Positions 21,467-34,110 of a stretch of DNA of 64,000 nt are shown here, in pieces. The notes under the pieces are model-generated. The model was given only the letters and a program-made list of their open reading frames with translations. It made no database searches and had not been told where the DNA came from. Within the stretch, counting starts at the first letter, position 1, and every line of letters starts with the position of its first letter. The stretch comes from Pleodorina starrii (taxonomy: Eukaryota; Chlorophyta; Chlorophyceae; Chlamydomonadales; Volvocaceae): NCBI GenBank assembly GCA_030267565.1, contig BRXU01000016.1:746501-810500 (forward strand), written 5' to 3'. The position numbers and the translations under genes are program-made.

Positions 21467-24400
21467 TCAGCACGTCTGCACGCCCGCATCCACCATGATC
21501 GCCGTACGACATGCGTCACCATCCCCCGGCGTCCGTACCACCACCCGCAGCACCACTGCGGGCCCCTGCTGCTGCTGCTCCTGCTCCTGTTCCCGCCGCT
21601 GCCGCCGCTGCTCCTGCCGCTGCTTCCGCTGAAGCTGCTTCCGCTGAATCTGCTCCTGTCGTACCGACACTAGCTCGCTGACACCACCGCCGACGGAGCC
21701 CTGCGGGTGAAGCTTCATGGCGGCAGCGCCGCCGCCGCCGCCGTCGAGCCGCCGCTGAAGCCGCCTCCGCCGCTGCCGCGGCCCCCGCCCCTCATCCTGG
21801 CAGCCGCTGCCGTCGGATCCCTTGCCGCCGCCGCCGCCGCCGCCGCCGGCGCGTCGCGCGTTGACGCGTTTGCAGATGCCATACAGCGACCGCCCGCACG
21901 CCGCCGCCACGGCGCGAGAAGCCAGCTCCGGGGCCTGCCTGGTCTTCAGGGTCGGCTGCTGTGGCGGCGGCGGCATCGTTGCCCTGGCCAGGCTGCCGCC
22001 GCCCAGGCGGCGGGGCCGACGGGAGACGAGGAAGTGGGGGTTGGGGTGCAGATGCGGGTGCTGGCTCTGAACCTGACCGTGGCTGTGGCTGATGTGGCGC
22101 TGGGGGCCGCCGTCACCGTCACAGTCACTCGAGTCTTGACGCAGCCCCGGCTCAGTCAGCTGCTGCGGCCCAGTCTGCTGATGCTCGGCGGAGTCCACCG
22201 CGGGCGGCTCCGAAGACGGCTGCGGCTGCTCGTCCTCATCGGTGGCGGCGTCAGCGGAGGCGTCAGGCGCAGCGGCACCCGCCGCCGCGGCAGCGGCCGC
22301 GGCCGCCGAGCCGTCGACGGTGTCGCCACCTGCGGCGTCACCGGGCTCCAGGGACGGAACCGCCGCCGTCGGCGGCTCCGCCGCCGCGGGCTCGCCCGCT
22401 TCCGCCGCGTCCGCGACCGCAGGGGCAGCGGCGGCGGCGGCTGCAGCGGCGGCGGCGACGTCCCGCTGTTGCTGCTGCTGCTGCTGCTGGGCGGGTCGTG
22501 TGGAGGAGCGGGCGTAAGCGGCATTGGTCTCATCTTGCAGGCGGAGCGCCCGGGCGGTGAGGTGCTTGCGCAGGGCTCGGAACTCGGGCGGGAGTCCCTC
22601 CAGGCTGCGAAAGGGGCGGATGGGGGATGGGGGAGGGGACAGGGGGGAGGGGACAGGGGGGAGGGGGCAAGCGTAAGAAGAGGAAGGCAGTGGTGGAGGA
22701 GGGCATCACACGCGGCATCACACGCACACGTCACCGCACGTTCTTGCCCTGCCCCGCCGGACCCGACTCCGTTCCCGTCCCTTTCCCCCACCAAATCCCA
22801 CTCTGAACTCCTTCTCTTTCGCCTCCCCCCTTCCCCTCATTCCTCCCCTCCTTCCCTCCTCCCCTCCTGCCCCGCCGGATCCGACTCCGTCCCCTTCCCT
22901 TTCCCCCACCAAATCCAACTCTGAACTCCTTCTCCTCCGCCTCCCCTCTTCCCCTCATTCCTCCCCTCCTTCCCTCCTCCCCTCCTTCCCTCCCTCCTCT
23001 TTGTACCCTCCTCCCCTGCTCACCTGTCTAGCCTCAGAATGGCCCTCATGGCCAGCTCGTTCACCTCCAACTGCTGCCGGTCCGTCAGGTTGCCGTCAGT
23101 GGCCCCCATGTAGGCGTAGAAGCGCGCGGACGCGGACCGCAGCTCCGCAGCCAGAGCCACCAGCTGTCGCAGAGAGGCCGCGTGGCGCCACAGCCGCCAG
23201 CCGCGCCACCAGCGCTGGACTGTGCGGGCGGCCTGGTGGCGGCGGGGAGGAGGCGGGAAGGGAAGGGAAGGGAGGGGAAGGGACCGGGAGGGAGGGTTGA
23301 AGGGAAGGGAGTCCGGGTCTCCGGGAGGGCTGAGCTGAGCGGACGGGTTATGACGTTATGAAGAGGAAAGTACGGCAGTCCGAAAGGAGTTCCTAGGTTC
23401 CTTAGAAGAGGGAGAGAGGCGGGCGGGCGGCACCAAGGCAGGAAAACGGGAAAACGACGGGAAAGGAAAAGGGAAGGCGCGGAGCTCTCACACACACATA
23501 CACGCATACACAGTCACGTGCACACACGCATACATACACACGCTGGATGCAACCAGCCGCGCGCATTCAGAACATACTAAAACGCGCTGTGCTCCTCATC
23601 AATTAACATCTCCGAAACCACCCCTTCGGCATCGTCCGAGTTTCAAGCTTCACCGCATCGTACAAGCAAGCAACGCCGAATGCCGTACCTGAGATCGAGT
23701 CATCCGGGGCGCGGCAGCAGCGGCAGCGGCAGCTGCAGCGGGGGCGGCGGCGGCGGCACGAGTCCCACGCGCCTGGGATCCTGCGGCCGCCGCCTCGGGA
23801 GCGGCCTTGGACACCGCCGCAGCGGTAGCAGTAGCGGCGGCGGTGGCCTCTGCAGCGGCGGCGGCGGCGGCGGCAGGTAGGACGGTGCTCGGGCCGCGTG
23901 ACAGCGCCACCTCCATGTTCGGGCGAGTCACCAGGGCGGTGCTGGGTTGCCGCTCCAGGGACGGCGCGGAGGATGCCGGTGTAGGCCTGGGCTCCCCCGC
24001 CTTAGAGGCGAACACGGGTACTGCGGCGGCGCCGCCGCCGGCGGCGCCGTCAGCCACCCGGACTGCGATGCGGGTCGAACCGCCGCCGCCGCTGGCGGCG
24101 GCGGCCGCCGCTGCCTTCTGGCGCTGCTCGCGGGCCGCCGCCGGCTGCTGCTTCACTCGCTCGGACTTGGCGGCGGCGGCGGCGGTGGCGGCGGCGGCGG
24201 AGGAGGGCTCTTGAGGCGGCGCGGTGGCGGTAGGGGTGGGAGCGGCGGGCTTCTTGGGAGCACTGGCGGCAGGTACGGCACGGAAGCAGAGGCCGGTGGT
24301 GGGGTCGAAGAACAGGAGCGGCCGCTGCGACTGCTGCCGGCGTCCTGGCCGGCCGCTGCCGCCGTCGGCGTCGCCGTCGGCTTCGGAGCCGCTGCTGTCG

Positions 24401-25213
24401 GCGCCGCCGCTGGCGGCTTTGCCGCCGGCGAGGGTGCCCGGCGCCGCCGTCACCGGTGTCGCCTGCGGCCGGCGCTGCTGCTGCTGCGGTGACGGGCGGT
24501 TGAGCACAGAACGAATGGGGACTAGTACGGGCTCGTCCTCATCATACACGATGAAGTCGTTGGCGTCCGCGTCGTCGTCGGCGTCGGCGGCAGCGGCGGC
24601 AGTGGGAGGCGGCGCGGCGTGGGAAGGACGGAAGCGGTGGCCGCGCGCGGCTGCGGCTGCGGCAGCGGCGGCGGGGTAGTAGGCGGGTGTGGGAGCGGGA
24701 GCGGGCGGGCGCCGTGCGTAGTGCGCGAAGCCGTACGGATCGTCCAATAGGGTGCCGTACTGATCAGCTGCGCCAGGGATTGGAAAGAAGCTTTGCCGGC
24801 GGGGCTGGTGGGGGTAGCCGGGGAAGAGGGAGGCGGCCGGAGGCGTCGGCCGGGCTTGCCTGCGTGACCGGATGTTGAGCGCAGATGGCGAGTTAGCAAG
24901 GTAAGCGCGAAGTGCGGGAAAAGTACAGCGCTCAAGAAGATATTATTTTGTGACGATTTTGGCTTGTGTCTTTCACTTGTGCAATTGCCCGTTGACGCTC
25001 AGTCCATGCGCCCATGTAATGCCGGGGAGATGCGCCTCACCTGCTTGGGCGGTACGCCGGGTAGCCGTAAGCGCTCGGGTGGTCGAAGATGAATTCCTCC
25101 AATGGAACAGCAGCACGTTGGCGGCGCGGAGGAGGTGCTGCACAAGGGTACCCGTCGTCATCGTCGGGGTGCGCCCAGGCCCATCCATCCCACGGGCTCA
25201 GTGGGCGGAACAT
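21467..25213 (-). CDS. BAG-domain co-chaperone with IQ-like motif
   Basis: Four exons from high to low coordinates: 25213-25041, 24859-23689, 23232-23024, 22604-21467 (about 896 aa). The start is the ATG at 25213 (MFRPLSPWDGW). Residues 1-110 are rich in Pro/Tyr/Asp. The next about 330 are poly-Ala/Pro/Ser linkers. Exon 3 begins with an IQ-like helix (AARTVQRWWRGWRLWRH, residues 449-465) that runs straight into a BAG-type helical bundle (LRQLVALAAELRSA, LTDRQQLEVNELAMRAILRLD, then across the splice SLEGLPPEFRALRKHLTARA). IQ followed by BAG is the layout of plant BAG5/6-type regulators, which bind calmodulin and Hsp70. The C-terminal about 330 residues are Ala/Glu/Gln-rich, with an RQEQIQRKQLQRKQ basic coiled segment and end IMVDAGVQTC. 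Assignment rests on pattern, not a search. Confidence 0.75.
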
Positions 25214-27928
25214 TTCTCCCAAGAATCTAAAAGCTGTGAGGATGATGAAACGGACAAAATATCGAGCTTGGTGTAAACGTAGCGAACGTCAGTGTATTAT
25301 GTGTATCGAAGCTGCAACTGCTTTATGGTTGATGGTAGCGGGGTGGCGCTATTGCCTTGAGCTATTGTGATAGATTGATAGAGTTTTAAGACATACATAA
25401 CTAGAGTTGCTTATATATGGGGTATGCTGGTGCCGTGGACTTTCTTCTGGAGAGCCAACGACTTCTGGAAGCAGTCGGCCGTTTCGCGACGACTCCGGAA
25501 GGCCCCTTGCGGAGGCTTCTCGGGATTCCGAGACTCGAATGTCGGATCAGGCAGAGCCTCAACTGCAATCTGAATAATGAATTTAACGGTTACAACTCAA
25601 GCGCTTTATGCCAAAATAACGAGGTACCGGTACTCTTTGCGCGCATTCATGTGTCTGTGCCGACACCCGATCATGGCCACTTTTGGATAAGAAACATTGT
25701 TATGAGCGCGTGATTTTCCTGCTTCCAATGGTTCATTTCATTGAAGCAGGTTTGGGTCATATTCGCCCAGCACGGACCAGCACATACTTTTTAGCTTGAA
25801 TTATGTTTGTCATTTGTTTAACGTTAGGATGCGGAATTTACAAGGGGGACCGGTTTTCACACCGGTCGCTAGCCGTACAGGCTAGACAGACTGTTCATCC
25901 TACCCCAGGGGCACCCGCAAAGGGGTGCCAAACGCAAAGCCACCAGGGCCCACCAGCACCAAGCCCGCACGACGCACGAAGCGTGAAAGAGTCAAGAGAC
26001 AAGGAGCGCCGACCATGCTCCTGGAGAACATCACGCAAGTAGCTCCCAACCGAGCACTTGGACAGGAAGCGCCGACCATGCTCCTGGTTCATCGCAAGGG
26101 TGCAGCCAAACCAAAGGTGAGCCGCCACCAGAGTTCCACGGAACTCCAGCTTCGAAGTGTGTTTGCACGACATTGTGGGCCCAACGTCCACGAGATATGG
26201 GGTTTCGATCGGGTTATCCTGATACCAGGTCTCCCTTTAGCAGCCCGAATGCCCTTAAGGACAGTAGGGGCCTCACATATGTACCATACGTTTAGGAGGC
26301 CTTATCTCCTAGGGCCCGGGTAACTTAAGGTCCCCCTTAGGGCTCATACAGCCCCCATGAGGACTGTACAGCCCGTAAGGTCGTCCTTAGGGGCACGAAG
26401 CCCCCATAGTAAGCATTACTGGTGGTATACATACAGAGCCATCAGTGTCTGGTCAAACAACAGGAAATGTCCTAGGCCTACCGTAAGCGGAGGTTAGGCC
26501 ACCAAACCAATTGACCGCGAAATCGAAGGCTGTGTGCTCTGTCCGAAACGAAAGAAACGACTGAATATAAAAACATGTTAATTTGAAAGGATTATGGTAC
26601 ATATAACGGTTACAGACTTTTATTTCATTTATTGAGGATGGTCCTGAGCTTGATGCTGTAAAAGAAGATATGGAATGAGGCTGGAGCATAGTAAGCTTAG
26701 TAAGAAAACGGAGGTTATTATTTTGGAAAGGAGGGTTGCAAAGATTAGAAATTATCGTCGGGTGCCGGTCAGCAGGCAGAAATTATTACTATGAGAACCC
26801 CGGACCGACGACCCCGGACCGCGGGGTTTGATTGGATAAAGTTATATAGTTCTATGTGAAAGGATTAGGCCGAAGTCGAGGCAATTTGCCAGGATTAGCC
26901 GATGGCTTGCCCTTGACCGGATTAGGAGCCGTGTAGCCGTCAGGGAGCGCGCTTTATTTGCGCGTTGGCGTCGGAGGGGCCGGCATCAGCGGCGGCCTTA
27001 GAAAGATTGTTTTTTTGATTTAATTAATTACAGAGGAGCTGGATAACAGCTACATCGTGCGATCGCACGATTAAAGAGGTCATTAAACGCGGCCGGCAAC
27101 ATGTGCGAGCGAAGCTGTGCCTCAGCCGCAGGTGATTTTCAGCCGATACAAATTTTGATATGTACGTGTTTTGTTTGCAGAAGGTGAGGTTAGCCAGTGT
27201 ACCGCGGGAGTTTGGGAGCCCTTTTCCCCTCAAGCGACACTGGTCTTTCGACACAAGGCCGCGGTGCTGCTCTTAACTCCGGTGGTGCGACTTTACTTGA
27301 GGAGTGTCATAACCACGTGGAAGGGGCCCCTATGTATTGCGGGCAGCAAATGTATGCCTGCGGACGCCAAATACTCGGCGGTCCAATCCTTGGCCTTGGC
27401 CGGCAAAGTTTTTTTCTAGAAATGGCTATATGCCGCTGTCGTGGTTCTTGTAACATTCGCATTCTCCTCTATTTAGAGGCTCTAAAAGCCCTAGTCGCAG
27501 CCCCGGCAGCTTCGGAGCTAATTAAGCTAAATATGACGTCAGACTCGGTTTTCACGTCCACTAAGGGCGGCTTAATCAGCACCCCGAGTCGCATGAAAGC
27601 GTGTACGGTACTGTGCGAATTTGCGTTACCCACGGGACCTTGGACAGTTGCGCTCAAAGTTTATCGCCCTGCGGCCAACTGCTCCCTGGACGATTTAACT
27701 CGCGCATCGACGTCAAACGTCAACCTAAACCCATGAATTTTAACGCAAAATCTTCCTTCACTTTGGTGCGTAAAACGTTTCCTAGGCAAGGTCCCGAAGA
27801 CAGGTGCCTGCAAGTCAACCGACGTGACCGCGCCCTACGTACCGCGCCTACGACGCCTTCTTTCAAGGGATGCTTCAAAGGATTCCTAGCTAGCCAGTGG
27901 TAACATCAAATCCATTTACAATAACTCA
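25214..27928. other. 2.7-kb intergenic stretch, lower GC, with palindromes
   Basis: Between the divergent BAG and PAM-A genes. Clearly more AT than its surroundings. It holds short palindromes and repeats at 26240-26420, a hairpin at about 26795-26820 (CCCCGGACCGCGGGG) and an 18-bp perfect palindrome at 27054-27071. About 25 bp (GCGCCGACCATGCTCCTGG) is repeated at about 26010 and 26070. ORFs up to 179 codons here match nothing I recognise. Both promoters must lie at its ends. Confidence 0.5.
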
Positions 27929-30900
27929 ATGCTCTCTAGCCGTGGTGGTGTCCCGCGGGACTCAACTGCCGGCTCCATCAGCTCCATCCTCGGCACTGCC
28001 CTGCTGGCGTCGCTCCTCGCGGCCCTCGCTGTCGGCGCGAGCCAAAACCAAAACCTGAACCTGCTCCAGACGGCCGAAGGTGGCGATCTCGTCCATGTCA
28101 ACATCACAGTGCCGGACTTCAAAGTCGATGAGGAGGACGCGTACGTGTGCGTCTCCGCGGTGCTGCCGCCGCGGCCGCACAAGCTCATCGGCGTGATACC
28201 CCGCGCCCGGCAGGAGGTGGTGCACCACATCCTCCTCTTCGGTGCGTCCGGACTCGGGACACCGCATCCGCACCCACCACCTGCTTGAACCTGCGTGAAA
28301 ACAAGCGCTGCCCCGAGTCCCGACACGAGCAAGTCCGACCGTTTTGACCGCTCTCTGCCGCCGCGTGCACGGTGCTGCAACGTCCCCGGCTCCTTCCCTG
28401 CACCGCACCGCACCGCACCGCGCTGCGCTGCAGGCTGCTCGGAGCCGCACCTGGTTTCGGAGCCGGGCCAGAGCGCCGCCGCGTGGCGCTGCGACATGGA
28501 CCGAGTGTGCGAGGGCCCCTCCGTCGTCTTGTGAGTCACACGGAGCTGTGCCCGCCTGCAGGGAGGGAGGGAGGGAGGGAGGGCCCTGAAAGGAGGGGGA
28601 TGGAGGGCAGGGTTCTGGATCCAGATCCTGGCGCGGATTCTGGCGGCGGAGTTCCTGCTCTCCACCCTTCGTCCCTGTGACACACCTTTCCTCATCCGCG
28701 CTTTCTTTCGTCCCACGCTACCGGTATATCCCACATTTGTCATTATCGCTCTTAATCTCCATGCCCATGCCCATGCCCATGCCCCCCCTCCCCATCCCTC
28801 TCCTCCCCCAACGCCACCCTCTCCCTCTCCCGTCCGTCCGTCCTCTCTGCCGTCCTCCAGCTACGGTTGGGGTCGCAACGCCCCCGACCTGCTGCTGCCC
28901 GACGGAGTGGGCTACAGTGTGGGGGAGCTGACGGGCATTCGATACATTGTGGCGCAGGTGGGGGCTGGGGGGAGGGAGGGAGGGAGGGAGGGAGGGAGGG
29001 GGCTGGGGGGAGAGGTGAGGGGCCGGGGCTGTGGGTTCGTTGTCGCGGGTACTGCGGAGGAGTGGATTGAGAGGGGGCAGCGCTGAGGCAGTGGTGGCGT
29101 GTGGGGTGTGGGACGCGTCGGGACGGTCTGGCCGCCCCGCCCCTCCCGACCCCCTCCCGTCCATCCCCTCCTTCCCCTCTACTCCCTTCGCTGCGGCCTG
29201 TTTTTAATGAAACCCTTCCTCCCATCCCCCCTATCAGGTCCACTACCTTGCCGTACGTCCCCCGGACGACCACTCGGGTGTGACACTGGTTCTGAAACCC
29301 CACGCTGTGCCGTACGCTGCCGGCATGTTGACGTACGCCTCCTGGTTTGAGATCCCCCCGGGCAAGAAGTCCCACCTGATTGAGAACAGCTGCTGCTTCA
29401 AGGCCCACCAGCCTCTGACCATGTTTGCTGTGCGGGTGCACACACACGCGCTGGGGAGGAGGGTGACCATGACTCGGGAGGCGTGGAACCACAGCGGTGA
29501 GAGAGAAGGGGGGGAGGGGAGGGAGGGGAGGGCGAGGGAGGGAGGGGAGGGAGGGAGGGGAGGGAGAGTCGGGAGGGAATGGCGATAATGGGCGGGTGCG
29601 GGTTGTGGGTGCGGTTGCGGTTGAAAGGGTTGGGTTCCGGCTGAGTGGGCGGACCGGGTGTGGGGGCGGGGGCGGGGCCTGGCACCTCCTTCCCGACACA
29701 CCCACCCACCCACCCTCCCTCCACTCCCCCCCCTCAGGCATCGAGACCCTCCACAGCCGCGACCCCCAGCTGCCGCAGTCCTTCGTGCCCTCCACCCGCC
29801 ACGTGCTGTGGCCCGGGGACCGCCTCACTGTCACTTGCGATTTTGACTCGTCCAACAGGTCGGGGGGGGGGCTGAGGGGTTTAGGGGGCTGAGGAGGCGG
29901 GGGCAGCGAGGAGGTGAAGCGAAGGAGGGGACGGGAGGAAGAACACCGGGACACCTTGTCTTGGCTTGATGGTGGTCCGCGTGTGGGCTGCGGCTGCCTG
30001 CCTCCAGAGCAACCGGAGGCAGTGCCTCCTGGTTCCTTGTTCCCTCCTTTCTACGGTTCTCTGACGTCATCCTCGTAAGTAGGCGAGCCAATTGAATCGC
30101 GTTGGACTCTCAACCAACTCAGTACGACACAACCTTGTGGCTGTGCCCGCAGGAACACGGTGACCAAGACGGGCAAGACCCATCACGACGAGATGTGCAA
30201 TGCGTACGTCATGGTGTACGGCAGGACGCCGTACTTTGACAGATGCCGCGGCTCGGAGGAGGTAAGAGTCGCGGGTCCACCAAGGCGATGGGGGCCACAG
30301 AGAGGGGGAGGGATGTGTGTATGTAGGAATGTGTATATGCGTGGGGGGAGGGGGGAGGACCGCCCCTGGGGACAGCGAAGGGCCACCGCACTGCACTGCA
30401 CCGCATCGTAGCGGAAAGCCCGCATGTTAAGGGGCAGGGATACGGATACCGCTGTCTCACTCCTGCCGCTGCCGCTGCACCACTTTGCAGTTAAAGATAC
30501 CCCCCCTCTACTCTCCCTCCCTCCCTCCCTCCCCCCCAGGACATCCGGGACGACTCCCCGGGCGCACTGCCCCGCGGTGCCACTCTGGCGCTCGACCCGT
30601 CGCCCTTTTGGAGGCCACCCCAACCAGACGACAGGGTGCATGACCGCCGGGCAGCGGAACAGGTGCAGGAGGAGGAAGAGGAAGAAGAACAAGAGGAGGA
30701 GGAGGAGGAGGAGGTGGACCCCCGCGGCTCGTTTGGTGATGCCACCAGTGTCACCGCGGGGCCCGATGGAAGCATCTGGGTGCTGTACAGGTACGGAGTA
30801 CGGAGTACGGACAGGGCGGCCTGGTAAGCGTGGTCTCGAGGGCCGCAGTGGTAAGGAATTAACCCTCTTACAGGAATATTTGCTTGTGTGTGTTGTGATC

Positions 30901-33900
30901 CCTGATCCGTGCTGCTGCTCCCTCCCTTATTGGCATGACACCAATCAAAGATTGATCAACCTTTGTGACTCATGGCCGTATGCCCTCTCTCGCTCTCCTG
31001 CTCTCCTCCCCCCCCCCCTCATGCATGCACGTACATGTCTGTCCGCAGGGCCTCGGGCGTGTGGCAGTCCGACACGTTCGACGGGCGCAACGTCATCACC
31101 CGCAAGCAGCCGGTGCCCGAGCCGGTGGTTGTACGAATGGATCCGGACAACGGCACGGTGCTGGCCCGCTGGGGAGGGGGCGTGTTCTACCTGCCGCACA
31201 TGATCTCGAGCGATGCGGCGGGGAACGTGTGGGTGGTGGACGTGGGCAGGCACCAGGTCAGGGAGGGAGGGAGGGAGAGGGGGAGAGAGGGGGCAGGGGT
31301 GCGGGAGGGCGGTCGTGTTGGGTTTCCTAGGACTGAGGGCGGCAGGCTGGCAGCCCGAACCAACGGGGAAGACCCGCCTCTCTGTTTGCCTTTCCAGCCG
31401 GCGCCCCCACCTCCCCGTTTGCCCGCTTGCTGCATCCGGATGTGCCTGACTGGTGGTTGGTGCTCCTCAATTGCGCCGTCCTGATAACCCCGCTTACCTC
31501 CAGCCCCCTCCGGTCCTCTCCCCCTCTCTCCCCCTGCCCCCCTTGTTGCCCCCAGGTTCTCAAGTTCAGTTCGGAGGGCCAGCTGCTGCTGAGTGTGGGC
31601 ACCGAGCTGACCCCCGGGTCGGGACACACCCACTTTTGCAAGCCGACGCAGGTGGCGGTGCTCCGTGACGGCAGCTTCATGGTGGCGGATGGATACTGCA
31701 ACAACCGGGTGGTCATGTTCGATGAAACGGGGAATTTCGTGGGTGCGTGGGGGGGGGGGGAGTTGGGGCTTGGGGGGGGGGCACGTGTGCAAGGCAATAG
31801 CATACGGCTTGAGGGAGTGCATGGCTGAGGGAGTCCATGGCTGCTGCTGCTGCACTTACTCCTGCTGCTGCTGCTGTGGCTATTGCTGCGGTCATCCTCC
31901 ATTGAGTCCTGGTTGACTACCGTACACCCCATGTTGGCCGGGTGGAACCTGGGGGGCCGCAGATTGTGGGTTATTGGCCTTATTCCCTCCCGATGCCCCG
32001 CCTACCCAACCGACCGTAGCCATCGGTTGCAGCGGCCGCTCTGGCCTTGGCCCCCTCCTCCCGGTCCCACCCTCTCCATCTTTCCCGCTTCCCCTTCTTG
32101 GCTGTTGACCCGCCCTATGCCAACCCCCCCTTCACCCCCCTCCCCCCCCTTCAGCCGAGTCCGTCCGTGTCCCCGCCGTGGTTCACTCGGTGCTTGTGGA
32201 CGAGTGCGAGGGTCTGGCCTACGTCGCCTCCAGGGAGGCAGGCAAGGTGATGGCTCTGCACCTGGATCCAAAGAAACGACTGCAGCTGGCGGCGACGTAC
32301 GACATGAACCCGCAGGGACACGGGGAGGTACGACAAGCAGGAGGGAGGGGATGAGAGGATCACGGGGGGAAACAACAAACAAGGGGTTTCACCACGGTTA
32401 GGGAAGTGGGAGAGTCCGCTCGGGTTTGGGGAATGCCTCCCTGTCACCTATCCCAAACTTGCTACCCGTCCAAGCCCTAACCCGTGTCGCTGCTTCTGCT
32501 TCCTCTTCAGGCGTGGGCTCTTGGTTTCGGTCCCTATGGCGAGCAGTTGGCGCTGATGTGGCGGGAGGGTCAGGACGCCCGGCTGGTTCATGTTCGCTTC
32601 CCGCAGCAGTTCTGGGTGCTTCCGGGCACCTCGCGTCTGTCCCCCCACGACTTCCAGTTGGGGGGAGCCCCCATGCAGCTGTCGGGGGCGGGAGACCGCT
32701 TCTATGCGCTGTACCTGGCATCGGTGGGGGTGGCGTGTGACAAGCAGTGCGGACCGCTGCGAAAGTTCGTGGTGGTACCGGGGGGAGTGAGGCTGCCGGA
32801 GCGCTGGGTGAGTGGAATGGGTGGATTGGGTGGGAGGGTGGGGAGAGGAGGTGGAGTGGGGTTGGGCTGGGTGGGGAGAGAACGGGCGTGGAGGGAGGGC
32901 CCCCTACTTGGCACTGCTTGGGGTGGGGTGGGGTGTAGCATCCTTCTTCAACCCGGTAGGTAGTACTGATGCAAGCTGTCCCTACCTTTGAACGTGGGCC
33001 TCCCCCTGCATGGGGCCTCCACCTTCTCCTCTCCCAGCCTTCTAAAGTCCTTTGCTGCATCCCGGATTGGGTTGCGGTCAGCCTACCCCCCATCGTTGGC
33101 CCGCCTTCCTCGCCCCTTGTCCTCTCCTCAACCCCGTAACCCTGCCTCCCCTGGTCCCTCCCCTCTCGGGTGCTCAACACGTGGTGGATTCCACACCCTC
33201 TCCCTCCCTCCCTCCCTTTCTTATCCCCTACACAGCGCATGTCCGAGGGTGGTGGTGAGGAGGGCCCCCCTGGCCGCCCCACGGCCGCAGTGCCGCTGCA
33301 GCGGGAGCGATTCGAGGTCCTGATCCAGGATGAGGAGGTGGGCTGTGAGCCGTGGGTGAGGGGTGTGTTGTGTGTGTGATGGGGGGGGGAAGGGCGTAGG
33401 TGAGGAAGGGGGGAAGGGGAAGGGGAGGATGACTGGGACTTCGGCCTTGCCTCGACCTCCAGGTTTATTTACTTTACCACTTTACCACTCCTAGCCCTGA
33501 GGATCCTGCACTCGCTGCCCCTGCCGCGCCGTCTAAGAAAACACAGATGACCTTGTACAGCACACTCTTCCCTGTCCACGGCCCCCTGTTCCCCGCGCCT
33601 CCTCCCTGCCCCTCCGCCTGCCCGCCCCTCCCCTCCCAGGTGGTCCGTCAGAGCACCTCCATTAGCGGCTGGGGGGTGGCGCTGCTGGTGGTGCTGGCGG
33701 TGCTCATGGCCTTCAGCGTGCTCAAGTTCTCAAAGACATCCCTCTCAGCCTACCTGCAGGAGGGGCCGTTCAGGCGCCTGGCCAGTGCAGAGGCAGGAGC
33801 GGGAGGGGCAGGGGGAGGGGGGATAGACCTGCCCGGCACCGTGGCGCGCGGCGAAGGCAGCAACCGCGGCGCAGAGCAGGGGGGAGCTGTGGTGGAGCCA

Positions 33901-34110
33901 GCGGGGGGGTCGGGCGGGAAGCAGGCGGGGGCGTGGGTGCTGGTAGCGGAAGGGCTGCTGTCGCGGATGCGGGGCAGTGGGGGCGGGGGAGGAAGGATGG
34001 GGGCGGCGCCGGAGCGGGCGGGCGGCGGGGGCCGCGGGGGGTCGGCGGCGCGGGACGTGGAGGCGGCGCGGGAGCGGGAGCGGCTGCTGCGTGCGGGGCC
34101 GTCAGGCTGA
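27929..34110 (+). CDS. PAM: Bifunctional peptidylglycine alpha-amidating monooxygenase, copy A
   Basis: Thirteen exons: 27929-28241, 28434-28530, 28861-28957, 29238-29496, 29738-29858, 30153-30261, 30540-30790, 31049-31256, 31556-31742, 32155-32327, 32511-32807, 33236-33337, 33640-34110 (894 aa). A hydrophobic leader (residues 15-37) leads to a PHM core with all copper ligands: His99-His100 (VVHHILLF), His171 (VHY), His237/His239 (VHTHA) and Met316 (AYVMVY). An acidic Glu-rich linker follows, then a PAL beta-propeller with Arg416 (LYRASGVW), His484 (RHQV), Tyr532 (DGYCNN), His558 (VHSV) and His651 (SPHDF), matching the Zn ligands and catalytic Arg/Tyr of animal PAL. One transmembrane helix (about 749-766) and a Gly/Arg-rich tail come last. 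It hydroxylates and cleaves glycine-extended peptides to alpha-amides in the secretory pathway. Convergent with copy B. Confidence 0.93.

Noticed and set aside
25417..26323. ORFs of 98 and 132 codons in the low-GC intergenic stretch
   Set aside because: No similarity or splice support; one spans the short GCGCCGACCATGCTCCTGG repeat.
27197..27736. 179-codon + strand ORF upstream of PAM-A
   Set aside because: No domain or codon-use pattern like the neighbours; probably chance. It would need transcript support.
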